In this document: one piece after another, positions 28,581 to 35,342 of the stretch
Layout of the letters: the number at the start of each line of letters is the position of its first letter
How positions within the stretch are numbered: position 1 is the stretch's first letter
DNA from: Microbacterium sp. LCT-H2
GTDB lineage: Bacteria; Actinomycetota; Actinomycetes; Actinomycetales; Microbacteriaceae
Reading direction: 5' to 3'
Assembly (NCBI RefSeq): GCF_001866135.1
Contig: NZ_MODW01000003.1
Location: forward strand, 124,001 to 188,000
Length of the DNA stretch: 64,000 nucleotides
Position numbers and translations under genes: made by a program
The notes under the pieces: generated by a model
Databases searched by the model: none
Told to the model about the DNA's origin: nothing
The model's input: the letters and a program-made list of their open reading frames with translations, nothing else

Positions 28581-28700
28581 TCAGGTCGCGATGGCGGCGG
28601 CTCCGCCGATGATCGCGATGATGTAGCTCGCGTGCTCCCACCACTCGAGCGGGGTGTCGATCTGTTCGAGTTCCAGGAACTCCAGCGACGTGGTCTGCAA
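28581..28700 (-). CDS. mpaA3: Daptide precursor peptide 3 (TTG start, 39 aa)
   Basis: A 39-residue frame starting with TTG at 28700; AGGAGG lies 6 bp before it, with no ATG or GTG in a usable position. The product reads MQTTSLEFLELEQIDTP, then LEWWEHASYIIAIIGG, and ends AAAIAT. It shares the leader pattern x-F-x-E-L-[DE]-x-[MI]-[DE]-[AT]-P with the two genes before it, followed by a hydrophobic Ala/Ile/Gly-rich core with a C-terminal Thr, the residue that daptide enzymes convert. The two Trp and the His in the core set it apart from its paralogues. Identification rests on the ribosome site, the shared leader and the position 10 bp after the previous precursor gene. Confidence 0.85.
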   Translation of the reverse strand: MQTTSLEFLELEQIDTPLEWWEHASYIIAIIGGAAAIAT

Positions 28701-28710
28701 CGTGCACCTC

Positions 28711-28836
28711 CTAGGTCAGAGCGAGAATTCCGATGATCACGCCCACGGCGAAACCGCGGATGTAGTCGTCGGCATCGCCCGGCGCATCCATGGCGTCGAG
28801 TTCCGTGAACTCGAGCGTCGGCAGTGCTGCGGTCAT
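28711..28836 (-). CDS. mpaA2: Daptide precursor peptide 2 (41 aa)
   Basis: A 41-residue peptide from the ATG at 28836, with AGGAGG 6 bp upstream. It reads MTAALPTLEFTELDAMDAP, then GDADDYIRGFAVGVIIGI, and ends LALT. The leader matches those of the other two precursors in F-x-E-L-[DE]-x-[MI]-[DE]-[AT]-P. The core after the Pro is 22 residues, acidic at its start and then strongly hydrophobic, ending in Thr. In the mature daptide the terminal Thr would become a dimethylated diamine, giving a positive end on an otherwise hydrophobic helix. The cut site near the Ala-Pro is inferred. Confidence 0.92.
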   Translation of the reverse strand: MTAALPTLEFTELDAMDAPGDADDYIRGFAVGVIIGILALT

Positions 28837-28879
28837 GTGTCCCTCCTTCCTTTCTGTGATCCGGTGCTTCCGGTCGACA

Positions 28880-29014
28880 TCACGTGGCGGCCGCCGCACC
28901 GATCCCGATGAGGACCAGCGCACCGATCACGCCCTGGTAGAAGCTGTCCCAACTGGGGGCCTCCATCGGGTCGAGCTCCTGGAATCGGATGCTCGTCTCC
29001 GTGCTTTCGTTCAT
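28880..29014 (-). CDS. mpaA1: Daptide precursor peptide 1 (44 aa)
   Basis: A 44-residue peptide from the ATG at 29014; AGGAGGT sits 6 bp upstream, overlapping the end of the dehydrogenase gene, whose stop is only 5 bp away. The leader reads MNESTETSIRFQELDPMEAP and the core SWDSFYQGVIGALVLIG with IGAAAAT at the end. It is the first of three tandem precursor genes. The shared leader block RFQELDPMEAP is the likely recognition element for the RRE-type proteins of the cluster. The C-terminal Thr is the predicted site of oxidative decarboxylation, transamination and methylation. Confidence 0.93.
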   Translation of the reverse strand: MNESTETSIRFQELDPMEAPSWDSFYQGVIGALVLIGIGAAAAT

Positions 29015-29019
29015 TCCCG

Positions 29020-30192
29020 TCACCTCCTCTCCACGGCTCGGGGCCGGCGGTCGCCGACCGGAGACGTGCTCCACCGGGAGTCGTGGAGCACGTCGCGGAC
29101 GTCCGCAGCACGGATACCGCGCAGCATGGGGCGGTGATCCCCCCACGCGGTCTCCACGGCGGCGGCGATCCGGTCGATCTCCCGTGCGCTCGGGCGCGGC
29201 GGTGACGGGAGCCCTCCCTGATCAACGACGACGGCGATGCCGGCTGCCGGGTCACGAGGCAGCGCTGTCTCCGCTGCGACGACGGCCCAGAAGGCATCGA
29301 GGCTGGTGCGGTCGCCCCAGCGCGGATCGCCCGCACCGATCCGCCGCCAGACGGCGGCGATGACCGCCGCCGTGGCCGTCATCTTGCGGACGCCGAGATG
29401 GAAGGCGACCTCGTTCGCGAGATACCAGTGGCGGGCGCTGTACGGATCGGGGCCGCGAAGGGCAGCCGTGCGCTGGGTGGCGGCACTCAGGCGTGCCAGG
29501 CGCAGGCGTCCCGTCGTCGACATCGCGTCCCCCGCGGCCGCCTCGAGCAGCGCCCGACCGAGGATCCGCGCGTCGCGCTCGGCCCGCTCGGTCCGCGGAC
29601 TCGTCGAGGCGCCGGCCACCCGGAGGAAGGCCTCCAGCGCGCCCTCCCGGACAGCCGCGGGGGTGAGCGTGGCGAGCCGTTCGGGATCGAGGACGGCGTG
29701 GCGGGGGCGCAGCGGGCGACCGACGAGGAGCCGGGTCCCGCGGCGGTTCCGGAGGATGGCGACGCTGTTCGTCTCGGAGGACGTGCCGAGCGTCGTCGGC
29801 AGGGCGATGATGTCGACCGGCGGGGGCGCGTCGGGCAGGATCGTGAGCGCCGCGGTCGCCGCGTGCCGCAGGGCGAAGTCCAGGAGGCGTCCGGGGCTGA
29901 GCGCGAGGGCCGCGATCTTACTCGCATCGAGGACGCTTCCGCCGCCGACGGCCACGATGACCTCGGGCGGTCGCCGGACGATCTCCTCGGCGATCAGGAG
30001 GATGCCGAGCTCGTCCACCGCCGAGGCCTCCACGGTCATCGTCCGGGCCGACGCTGCGGCGGGAAAGGCGTGCGCGACGGCCGCGTCGGCGATCACCAGC
30101 GTGTCGCGTCCGGCCGTCAGACGCGCCGTCGCCTCCGGTGCGCGCGGCCCGTGCCACAGCGTGGGGACGTGCGCGGCGTACGGCGCGGTCAT
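29020..30192 (-). CDS. mpaC: Daptide-type dehydrogenase (iron-containing alcohol dehydrogenase fold)
   Basis: A 390-residue protein of the Fe-ADH/glycerol dehydrogenase superfamily. The NAD(P)-binding region VIVAVGGGSVLDASKIAAL (79-96) and IALPTTLGTSSETNSVAIL (128-147) are clear. In daptide pathways this enzyme, with the MpaB-like protein, oxidises the C-terminal Thr so that it loses CO2 and leaves a ketone. The segments where the family places its metal ligands (Asp, His near 184-189; His, His near 260-275) read GALEAFL and ANEVAFHLGVRKMTATAA, so several ligands seem to be missing by eye. Its ATG overlaps the aminotransferase stop; precursor 1 follows by 5 bp. Confidence 0.88.
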   Translation of the reverse strand: MTAPYAAHVPTLWHGPRAPEATARLTAGRDTLVIADAAVAHAFPAAASARTMTVEASAVDELGILLIAEEIVRRPPEVIVAVGGGSVLDASKIAALALSPGRLLDFALRHAATAALTILPDAPPPVDIIALPTTLGTSSETNSVAILRNRRGTRLLVGRPLRPRHAVLDPERLATLTPAAVREGALEAFLRVAGASTSPRTERAERDARILGRALLEAAAGDAMSTTGRLRLARLSAATQRTAALRGPDPYSARHWYLANEVAFHLGVRKMTATAAVIAAVWRRIGAGDPRWGDRTSLDAFWAVVAAETALPRDPAAGIAVVVDQGGLPSPPRPSAREIDRIAAAVETAWGDHRPMLRGIRAADVRDVLHDSRWSTSPVGDRRPRAVERR

Positions 30193-31448
30193 GCCGCGGC
30201 CTCCTGCACGTGCGCAAGGCCGGCCCGGACGGCCCGGTCGGTCTCGGACACCTCCGCGGCGGTGAAGCCGTAGCCGGGGATGAGCTGGAAGGAGCTCGGA
30301 CCGGGGTGCACCACGACGCCGCTGTCGGCGATGGCGGACACCACCTCCAGGACGTCGGTCCCAGAGAGCGGGGACCCGTCCGGGCGGCGGAGCCCCACCC
30401 CGACGAAGCAGCCGCTGCCGGTGACGTCGGAGACGATCCCTTCCTCCTGCCAGGTCCGCGCGAGGCGGTGCAGCGTCGGCGCCAGGGCCTGCGTGGTGGC
30501 CTCGACGTCGATACGACGGAGTTCGTCGATCACGGCGAGGACCGCAGCCGCGCAGGCGGGCGTGCCCGCCTGCGTCTCCCCGTGGACGAACGTCCACCCG
30601 CCGCGCACGAACGCCGTCGCGATGCGGTCGCCGACGAGGAGCGCGGCAGCCCCCATCGCGCCGTTCGTCAGCGCCTTCGACACGAGGAGGATGTCCGGTG
30701 CGGCCGCCCAGCGGTCGGTGGCGAACATCGCACCGGTGCGCCCGAAACCGGTCGCGACCTCGTCTGCCACCAGCAGGAACCCATGCCGCTCCCTCAGCTC
30801 CAGCAGGCGCTGGACGAAGGTGGTGGACAGCGCGTGAGCGCCGCTGCCGAGGACGGGCTCCACGACGACGGAGGCGACGCGGGAGCCTTCGCGTTCTAGC
30901 AGCGCGGCGAGCTCCTCCCCGTCGTCGGCGTGCGACACGTGCCGCACCGTGCGCCGGTCGACGCCGTAGACCGACTGCAGCAGGTCGTCACCGCTCAGTA
31001 CGTGGCTGCCGTACATCGTGCCGTGGTAGCTGCCGCGCAGGCCGACGACGAGCGACCGCGACCCGGCGCTCTGCTGCGCCCAGTACTGCCGGGCGAGCTT
31101 CATGGCGGCGTCGTTGGCCGCCCCGCCGGAGGTGGAGAAGATCACCCGCCGGTAGCGGTCGGAGCCCGCGAGGGCGATGAGGGCATCGGCGGCGTCCTCG
31201 GCGTACCGGTGCGGGGCGCGGAACAGCGAGAGGTAGGAGGCGTCGCGCGTCGCCCTGCTCACGGCCTCGGTCACCGCCGGGTTGCCGAAGCCGAGGGGCA
31301 CGTTCCACAGCCCGCTGGTCGCGCAGAGGCGGTCGGAGCCGTCGGCGTAGAAGAGGCGATGCCCGGAGGCGCCGACCGCTACCCGATCCGGAGAGAAGGC
31401 GGTGTCGGCGGGGAGCATCGACGTCCACAGCGCGTGCGGCGCGTTCAT
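30189..31448 (-). CDS. mpaD: Daptide-type class III aminotransferase
   Basis: A 419-residue PLP enzyme of the acetylornithine/diaminobutyrate aminotransferase fold. STSGGAANDAAMKLARQYW holds the phosphate-binding loop (105-123), VADEVATGFGRTG the ring-nitrogen Asp (D229), and VSKALTNG the Schiff-base Lys (K258); HGETQAGTPACAAAVLAVI comes later. In daptides this enzyme aminates the C-terminal ketone to a 1,2-propanediamine. Unlike free-metabolite transaminases of the class it sits in an operon with precursor peptides, which supports a peptide substrate. The ATG at 31448 overlaps the stop of the upstream gene (ATGA). Confidence 0.92.
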   Translation of the reverse strand: MNAPHALWTSMLPADTAFSPDRVAVGASGHRLFYADGSDRLCATSGLWNVPLGFGNPAVTEAVSRATRDASYLSLFRAPHRYAEDAADALIALAGSDRYRRVIFSTSGGAANDAAMKLARQYWAQQSAGSRSLVVGLRGSYHGTMYGSHVLSGDDLLQSVYGVDRRTVRHVSHADDGEELAALLEREGSRVASVVVEPVLGSGAHALSTTFVQRLLELRERHGFLLVADEVATGFGRTGAMFATDRWAAAPDILLVSKALTNGAMGAAALLVGDRIATAFVRGGWTFVHGETQAGTPACAAAVLAVIDELRRIDVEATTQALAPTLHRLARTWQEEGIVSDVTGSGCFVGVGLRRPDGSPLSGTDVLEVVSAIADSGVVVHPGPSSFQLIPGYGFTAAEVSETDRAVRAGLAHVQEAAA

Positions 31449-32512
31449 CGCACACCGTCCTGCGAGGCGTCCTCGATGGGAGCACCGAGGTGGACGCCGA
31501 GCGCCGTGAAGGCGTCGAGACAGAGCCGGCGAGCGTGGGCGTCAGGAACGCCGCAGGCGCGGGCCACCCGCGCCGCCGCTCGCCCGCGTGTGCCGGAGGT
31601 CTGGATCGCGTCGACCACCGCAGCGGTCAGCGGGGACAGGAGGTGCCGGCGGAGCGTCCGGACATCGGCGAGCAGGAACCCCTCGGCGGTGTCGAGCAGG
31701 AACGGGTCGTCGGTCGGAGGCTCCGCATCCGCGAGCTCGTCGTCGAGGAGCGTCCATCCGAAGCCCGCGATCCGAGCAGCGCCGTTCGGCAGGCGGAGCA
31801 TCTTCCGGAGATCGGCGGCGTCCAGGTATCGGCGGAGCCACGGCCGGGTGTCGAGTTCGGCGACGAGGTCGGCCGAGCCGGGCACGCCGCCCAGCGCCGA
31901 CGCCCGCGGGCGGGCCCGTCCGAGAGCGGCGGGAAGGTCGTCCACGTGGCCGACCGCCTCTCCCTGCAGCCCGAGATGCACTCTCCCGTCCGCGTCGATG
32001 CGGAGGGCGCGCGGAGTCTGCACCTCCTGCGGCCGCGCGAGAGCGGAGCGATCCGCCAGCAGCACCCGGGGGTCGAGCATCGCGGCGGCGAAGACCCCGG
32101 TGCCGCGAGCGAGGTCGGCGTCGTCGAGGAAGGCACGCCAGCTCGCCTCGTCGAAGAAGCGCATGACCGTCGGTCCGACGATCTGGACGAAGGAGGCCGC
32201 GATGTAGTCCTGGAGCTCGACGCCGCGCTCCCCGAGGAAGAGCTCATCGCCGAGGTCGGCGAGCCGCCCGCCGTAGCCGACCGCACGAGCCGCCCCGTGC
32301 CGGGGCACGGATCCCGCGGGCTCGAGGATCACGTCCTCGGGGTCGGCCGCAGCCGTGACGGCCTCAGCCCCGGTCTCCGCCTCGCGCAGGAACACGCGAC
32401 CGCGTGCCGCATGCCCGCCCGTCACCCACGCCCGCAGGGCCTGCGGCCCGAGGAGCGGGTCTTCCCCCGTCGCCCCTTCGTCGTGCCGTGCCGTCGTCGC
32501 ACTCGTCCCCAT
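31445..32512 (-). CDS. mpaB: Daptide biosynthesis RiPP recognition protein (MpaB-like)
   Basis: A 355-residue protein, first gene of the cluster, starting at the ATG at 32512 behind a G-rich ribosome site. It has no membrane helix, no metal-ligand cluster and no well-known catalytic motif. The C-terminal part (about 270-343: FLLADVRTLRRHLLSPLTAA, ARACGVPDAHARRLCLDAF) looks like a winged helix of the kind used to bind leader peptides. Its place directly ahead of the aminotransferase and dehydrogenase matches MpaB of known daptide clusters, which is needed with the dehydrogenase for the oxidative decarboxylation. Name is by gene order and cluster content; I cannot confirm homology by search. 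Confidence 0.78.
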   Translation of the reverse strand: MGTSATTARHDEGATGEDPLLGPQALRAWVTGGHAARGRVFLREAETGAEAVTAAADPEDVILEPAGSVPRHGAARAVGYGGRLADLGDELFLGERGVELQDYIAASFVQIVGPTVMRFFDEASWRAFLDDADLARGTGVFAAAMLDPRVLLADRSALARPQEVQTPRALRIDADGRVHLGLQGEAVGHVDDLPAALGRARPRASALGGVPGSADLVAELDTRPWLRRYLDAADLRKMLRLPNGAARIAGFGWTLLDDELADAEPPTDDPFLLDTAEGFLLADVRTLRRHLLSPLTAAVVDAIQTSGTRGRAAARVARACGVPDAHARRLCLDAFTALGVHLGAPIEDASQDGVR

Positions 32513-32534
32513 GATCCCCCCAGAGAACCGGATC

Positions 32535-32600
32535 CGCCTGACGCGTTTGCGTCTTCATATGAAGATATAGAGCCCTCTTTTGACGTGCAATATAACAGCT
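32535..32600 (-). promoter_or_regulatory. Probable promoter of the daptide operon with overlapping palindrome
   Basis: An AT-rich island in otherwise GC-rich DNA. On the minus strand TTGCAC (-35) is followed after 17 bp by TATCTT (-10). The perfect 14-bp palindrome TCTTCATATGAAGA (32552-32565) overlaps the -10 element and is a good candidate operator. No regulator gene is in the cluster. Start site not known. Confidence 0.6.
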
Positions 32601-32677
32601 TTCGCGGCCGTAGAGCTGGATCGCCGGTATGTCACGAGGCCCCCGGGAGATCGGATAGGATGGACAGGTTGTTCCCT

Positions 32678-32765
32678 GGTGACGTGTCCGAGCGGCCGAA
32701 GGAGCACGCTTGGAAAGCGTGTGTTGTGCAAGCAACCGCGGGTTCGAATCCCGCCGTCACCGCCA
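32678..32765 (+). tRNA. tRNA-Ser (anticodon GGA)
   Basis: Acceptor stem GGTGACG pairs with CGTCACC; the anticodon stem-loop is CACGC-TTGGAAA-GCGTG with anticodon GGA; there is a long variable arm (TGTTGTGCAAGCAACCG) as expected for class II tRNA-Ser, the T-loop is GGTTCGAATCC, discriminator G and an encoded CCA (32763-32765). Confidence 0.97.
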
Positions 32766-32773
32766 CAGACGAA

Positions 32774-32800
32774 GAAGACCTCCGCATCGCGGAGGTCTTC
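32774..32800. terminator. Terminator hairpin after tRNA-Ser
   Basis: GAAGACCTCCGC (32774-32785) and GCGGAGGTCTTC (32789-32800) form a perfect 12-bp stem with a 3-base loop, followed by a pyrimidine-rich TCTCGTCTC. It lies between the tRNA and the convergent acetyltransferase gene and can serve both. Confidence 0.8.
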
Positions 32801-32817
32801 TCTCGTCTCGGGCGGCG

Positions 32818-33420
32818 TCAGCCGTCGAAGCGCACCCCGTACGTCAGGCCACCGGGCGCGGACGGGAGCACGGTCATGCCGAGCCGCTCGTAGAACGCGG
32901 CCGCGCCGGAGTTCGCGGGGTCCATGCCGAGGTGCAGCGCCGGGACACCGCGCCGACGCAGCTCGACGAAGAGCGTCTCGATGAGGCCCCGACCGAGCCC
33001 CTGCCCCTGGGTCTCCGGCAGCAGGTCGATGTGCAGATGCGCCGGGTACTCCGCAGCGTGCGGCTCGACCCCCGGCTCCCGCGTGTAGCCGTACTCGATC
33101 AGCTTCTCCTCACGCGTCTGCGGGTCCGCCGATCGCGGATAGCGCGCGTGCAGGCCGGGCCACCATTCGTCGCGGAACCAGGCGTAGAAGGCGTCGGTGT
33201 CATCGGTGGCGACGATGTAGCCGATGGTGCGCCCGTCCTCCGCCTCCACGACCCAGGCGAGGTCCGGGTGCCGCTCGACGTACGGCACCGCGAAGAGGTT
33301 CCCCCACAGCTCGTCATCGGACAGCACCCCGGTGGCGTCTCCCCCGGCGTCGGCCGTCCGCAGGCAGATCTCGAACATCGCCGGGCGATCGGTCGGACGG
33401 TAGGGACGGATGCGCGACAC
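32818..33420 (-). CDS. GNAT-family N-acetyltransferase
   Basis: A 200-residue protein with a GNAT fold over its whole length. LHIDLLPETQGQGLGRGLIETLFVELRRRGV carries the acetyl-CoA pyrophosphate-binding motif (QGQGLGRG, about 133-140), and LHLGMDPANSGAAAFYERLGM is motif B. The long insert with DEWWPGLHARYPRSA between beta strands 3 and 4 resembles the acetyltransferase domain linked to O-GlcNAcases, but no glycosidase domain is present. Substrate unknown. It starts with GTG at 33420, 18 bp after the PAP2 gene stop on the same strand. Confidence 0.85.
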   Translation of the reverse strand: MSRIRPYRPTDRPAMFEICLRTADAGGDATGVLSDDELWGNLFAVPYVERHPDLAWVVEAEDGRTIGYIVATDDTDAFYAWFRDEWWPGLHARYPRSADPQTREEKLIEYGYTREPGVEPHAAEYPAHLHIDLLPETQGQGLGRGLIETLFVELRRRGVPALHLGMDPANSGAAAFYERLGMTVLPSAPGGLTYGVRFDG

Positions 33421-33438
33421 GGGGTCTCCTCGGACGGG

Positions 33439-34080
33439 TCAGGTTCCGCTCAGCCTATCGGCGCGGGCGGTCGCCTCGACATCGCGTCGCACCCACGGCA
33501 CCAGCCAGGCCGCGAGCACGAGGACGACGCCGGCACCGACGAACGCCCCGCCGACCGTGTCCGTCGCCCAGTGCACCGACAGGAAGGTGCGCGAGAGCGC
33601 CATGAGCACGATCCACGCGGCACCCACGATCGCCACCCACACCCGCGGGAAGAGCACCCAGAGCACGAGAGCGATGGTCGCCGCGTTCGCGGTGTGCCCC
33701 GACGGGAAGGAACCGTAGTCGCTCACGACGAGCATGTCGTGCGGCCGAGCGCGGCCGAAGACGTTCTTCAGGAGCTGGACGGCACCGGCGCTGACGAGGA
33801 AGCACAACGCGGCGAACAGCGCCCCCCGCCACCGGCGCAGCAGAAGCAGGAGCAGGATCGTCAGCAGCGGAACGGCGAGGATGGCGACCCAGCCGCCGCC
33901 GATCCAGTTCAGCGCGAGGGCGAAGCTCAGCATCCAGTCCGCGCGGACGGCGGCGATGGTGTCGTTCCACCACTGGTCGAGCCCCGGCGTCTGCGGATAC
34001 ACGAAGACGACGAGAGCGCCGAGGGCAGTGGCCAGGAGGAGGCAGGCGACGCCCCACCACAGCAGCATCCGTCGATTCAT
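33439..34080 (-). CDS. PAP2-family membrane phosphatase
   Basis: A 213-residue protein of six predicted helices. All three PAP2 motifs are present: KNVFGRARPHD (motif 1, Lys/Arg), PSGHTAN (motif 2, catalytic His) and SRTFLSVHWATDTVGG (motif 3, nucleophile His and Asp). The family removes phosphate from phosphatidic acid, lysophosphatidate or undecaprenyl pyrophosphate at the outer face of the membrane; which lipid is used here cannot be told. The ATG at 34080 gives the N-terminal MNRRMLLWWGVACLLLA helix. It follows the cystathionine gamma-synthase/lyase gene by 47 bp. Confidence 0.9.
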   Translation of the reverse strand: MNRRMLLWWGVACLLLATALGALVVFVYPQTPGLDQWWNDTIAAVRADWMLSFALALNWIGGGWVAILAVPLLTILLLLLLRRWRGALFAALCFLVSAGAVQLLKNVFGRARPHDMLVVSDYGSFPSGHTANAATIALVLWVLFPRVWVAIVGAAWIVLMALSRTFLSVHWATDTVGGAFVGAGVVLVLAAWLVPWVRRDVEATARADRLSGT

Positions 34081-34127
34081 CGTCCCATTGTGACGGACGC
34101 CCCCGCGATCGCGGGTCGGCGTGCCGG

Positions 34128-35288
34128 TCAGCGGGCGATGCGGGCGAGCCCCTCCTCGAGGTCCGCGATGAGGTCGGCCACGTCCTCGATGCCGACCGAG
34201 AGGCGCACGACGTTCTCCGGCACCGCGAGCTCGGTGCCGCGGACCGACGCGTGGGTCATCTCCGGCGGGTAGCCGATGAGCGACTCCACGCCGCCGAGCG
34301 ACTCGGCGAGCTGGAACACGCGCGTGCTCTCGGCGAAGGCCCGGGCGGCGTCCGCACCTGCGGCGAGGCCGAGCGACAGCATCCCGCCGAAGCCGCTCAT
34401 CTGCCGTGCCGCGATCTCGTGACCGGGGTGCGACGGGAGGCCGGGATAGAACACCTGGGCGAACTCCGGCCGCGCCTGGGCCCATTCGGCGATGGCCTGC
34501 GCGTTCTCGGAGTGCTGGCGCACCCGCACCGCGAGGGTCTTGATGCCGCGGGTCGTCAGCCAGGCGTCCAGAGGCGCCGAGACCGCGCCCACCGCGAACT
34601 GCTGGAACTTCACGGCCTCGACGAAGCGGTCGTCACCGAAGACGACGGCGCCGCCCAGCACGTCGGAGTGCCCGCCCAGGTACTTCGTCGTCGAGTGCAC
34701 GACGAGGTCGGCGCCGAGCGCGAGCGGCTGCTGCAGAGCCGGCGAGGCGAACGTGTTGTCCACCACGACGAGGGCACCGGCCGCGTGCGCCACCTCGACG
34801 ATGAGCGCGATGTCGACGACCTTCAGCAGCGGGTTGCTCGGCGTCTCCAGCCACACGATGCGCGTCTCGGGACGGATGGCCGCCCGGATCACGTCGACGT
34901 CGGAGAGCTCGACCGTGGTCGTGTCGATCCCCCAGGGCGCGAGCACCTTCGTGAGCAGGCGGTAGGTGCCGCCGTAGACGTCGTTTCCGAGGAGCACGTG
35001 GTCGCCCGGCTTGAGGATGCCGCGCAGCAGCGCGTCCTCGGCCGCGAGACCGGACGCGAACGACAGCGCCCCGACCCCGCCCTCGAGTGCGGCGAGCTGC
35101 GTCTCCAGCGAGGAGCGCGTCGGGTTGCCCGCGCGGTTGTACTCGTAGCCGTCCCGGAAGCCGCCGATGCCGTCCTGCACGTGCGTCGACGACTGGTAGA
35201 TCGGCGGGATGATCGCCCCGGTGATCGGGTCGGGCGCCTGTCCGGCGTGGATGGCTCGTGTGGCGAAGGCGTGGTCGTGGTCGGACAT
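34128..35288 (-). CDS. metB: Cystathionine gamma-synthase / gamma-lyase
   Basis: A 386-residue Cys/Met-metabolism PLP enzyme. YEYNRAGNPTRSSLETQLAALE is the N-terminal signature, and the PLP Lys is in VHSTTKYLGGHSDVLGG (about 197). The family includes cystathionine gamma-synthase (methionine synthesis) and gamma-lyase (cysteine from homocysteine), which are hard to separate by motif. The gene lies 54 bp downstream of a cystathionine beta-synthase gene, which favours use as a gamma-lyase in reverse transsulfuration; the symbol metB follows common annotation of actinobacterial homologues. Confidence 0.88.
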   Translation of the reverse strand: MSDHDHAFATRAIHAGQAPDPITGAIIPPIYQSSTHVQDGIGGFRDGYEYNRAGNPTRSSLETQLAALEGGVGALSFASGLAAEDALLRGILKPGDHVLLGNDVYGGTYRLLTKVLAPWGIDTTTVELSDVDVIRAAIRPETRIVWLETPSNPLLKVVDIALIVEVAHAAGALVVVDNTFASPALQQPLALGADLVVHSTTKYLGGHSDVLGGAVVFGDDRFVEAVKFQQFAVGAVSAPLDAWLTTRGIKTLAVRVRQHSENAQAIAEWAQARPEFAQVFYPGLPSHPGHEIAARQMSGFGGMLSLGLAAGADAARAFAESTRVFQLAESLGGVESLIGYPPEMTHASVRGTELAVPENVVRLSVGIEDVADLIADLEEGLARIAR

Positions 35289-35342
35289 GCTCTCAGCCTA
35301 CGTCCGGGCCCTCCGACGGGCCCCGGCCTGTTACGTCCCGCG

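Noticed and set aside
23846..32512. Lanthipeptide, lasso peptide or thiopeptide cluster
   Set aside because: No LanB/LanC/LanM, asparagine-synthetase-like cyclase, transglutaminase-type protease or YcaO protein is present, and the precursors lack Cys.
32678..32765. tRNA-Ser next to the daptide cluster as an integration site for a genomic island
   Set aside because: The cluster lies on the 5' side of the tRNA, integrases target the 3' end, no integrase gene is present and I see no repeat of the tRNA 3' end at the other border near 23.8 kb.
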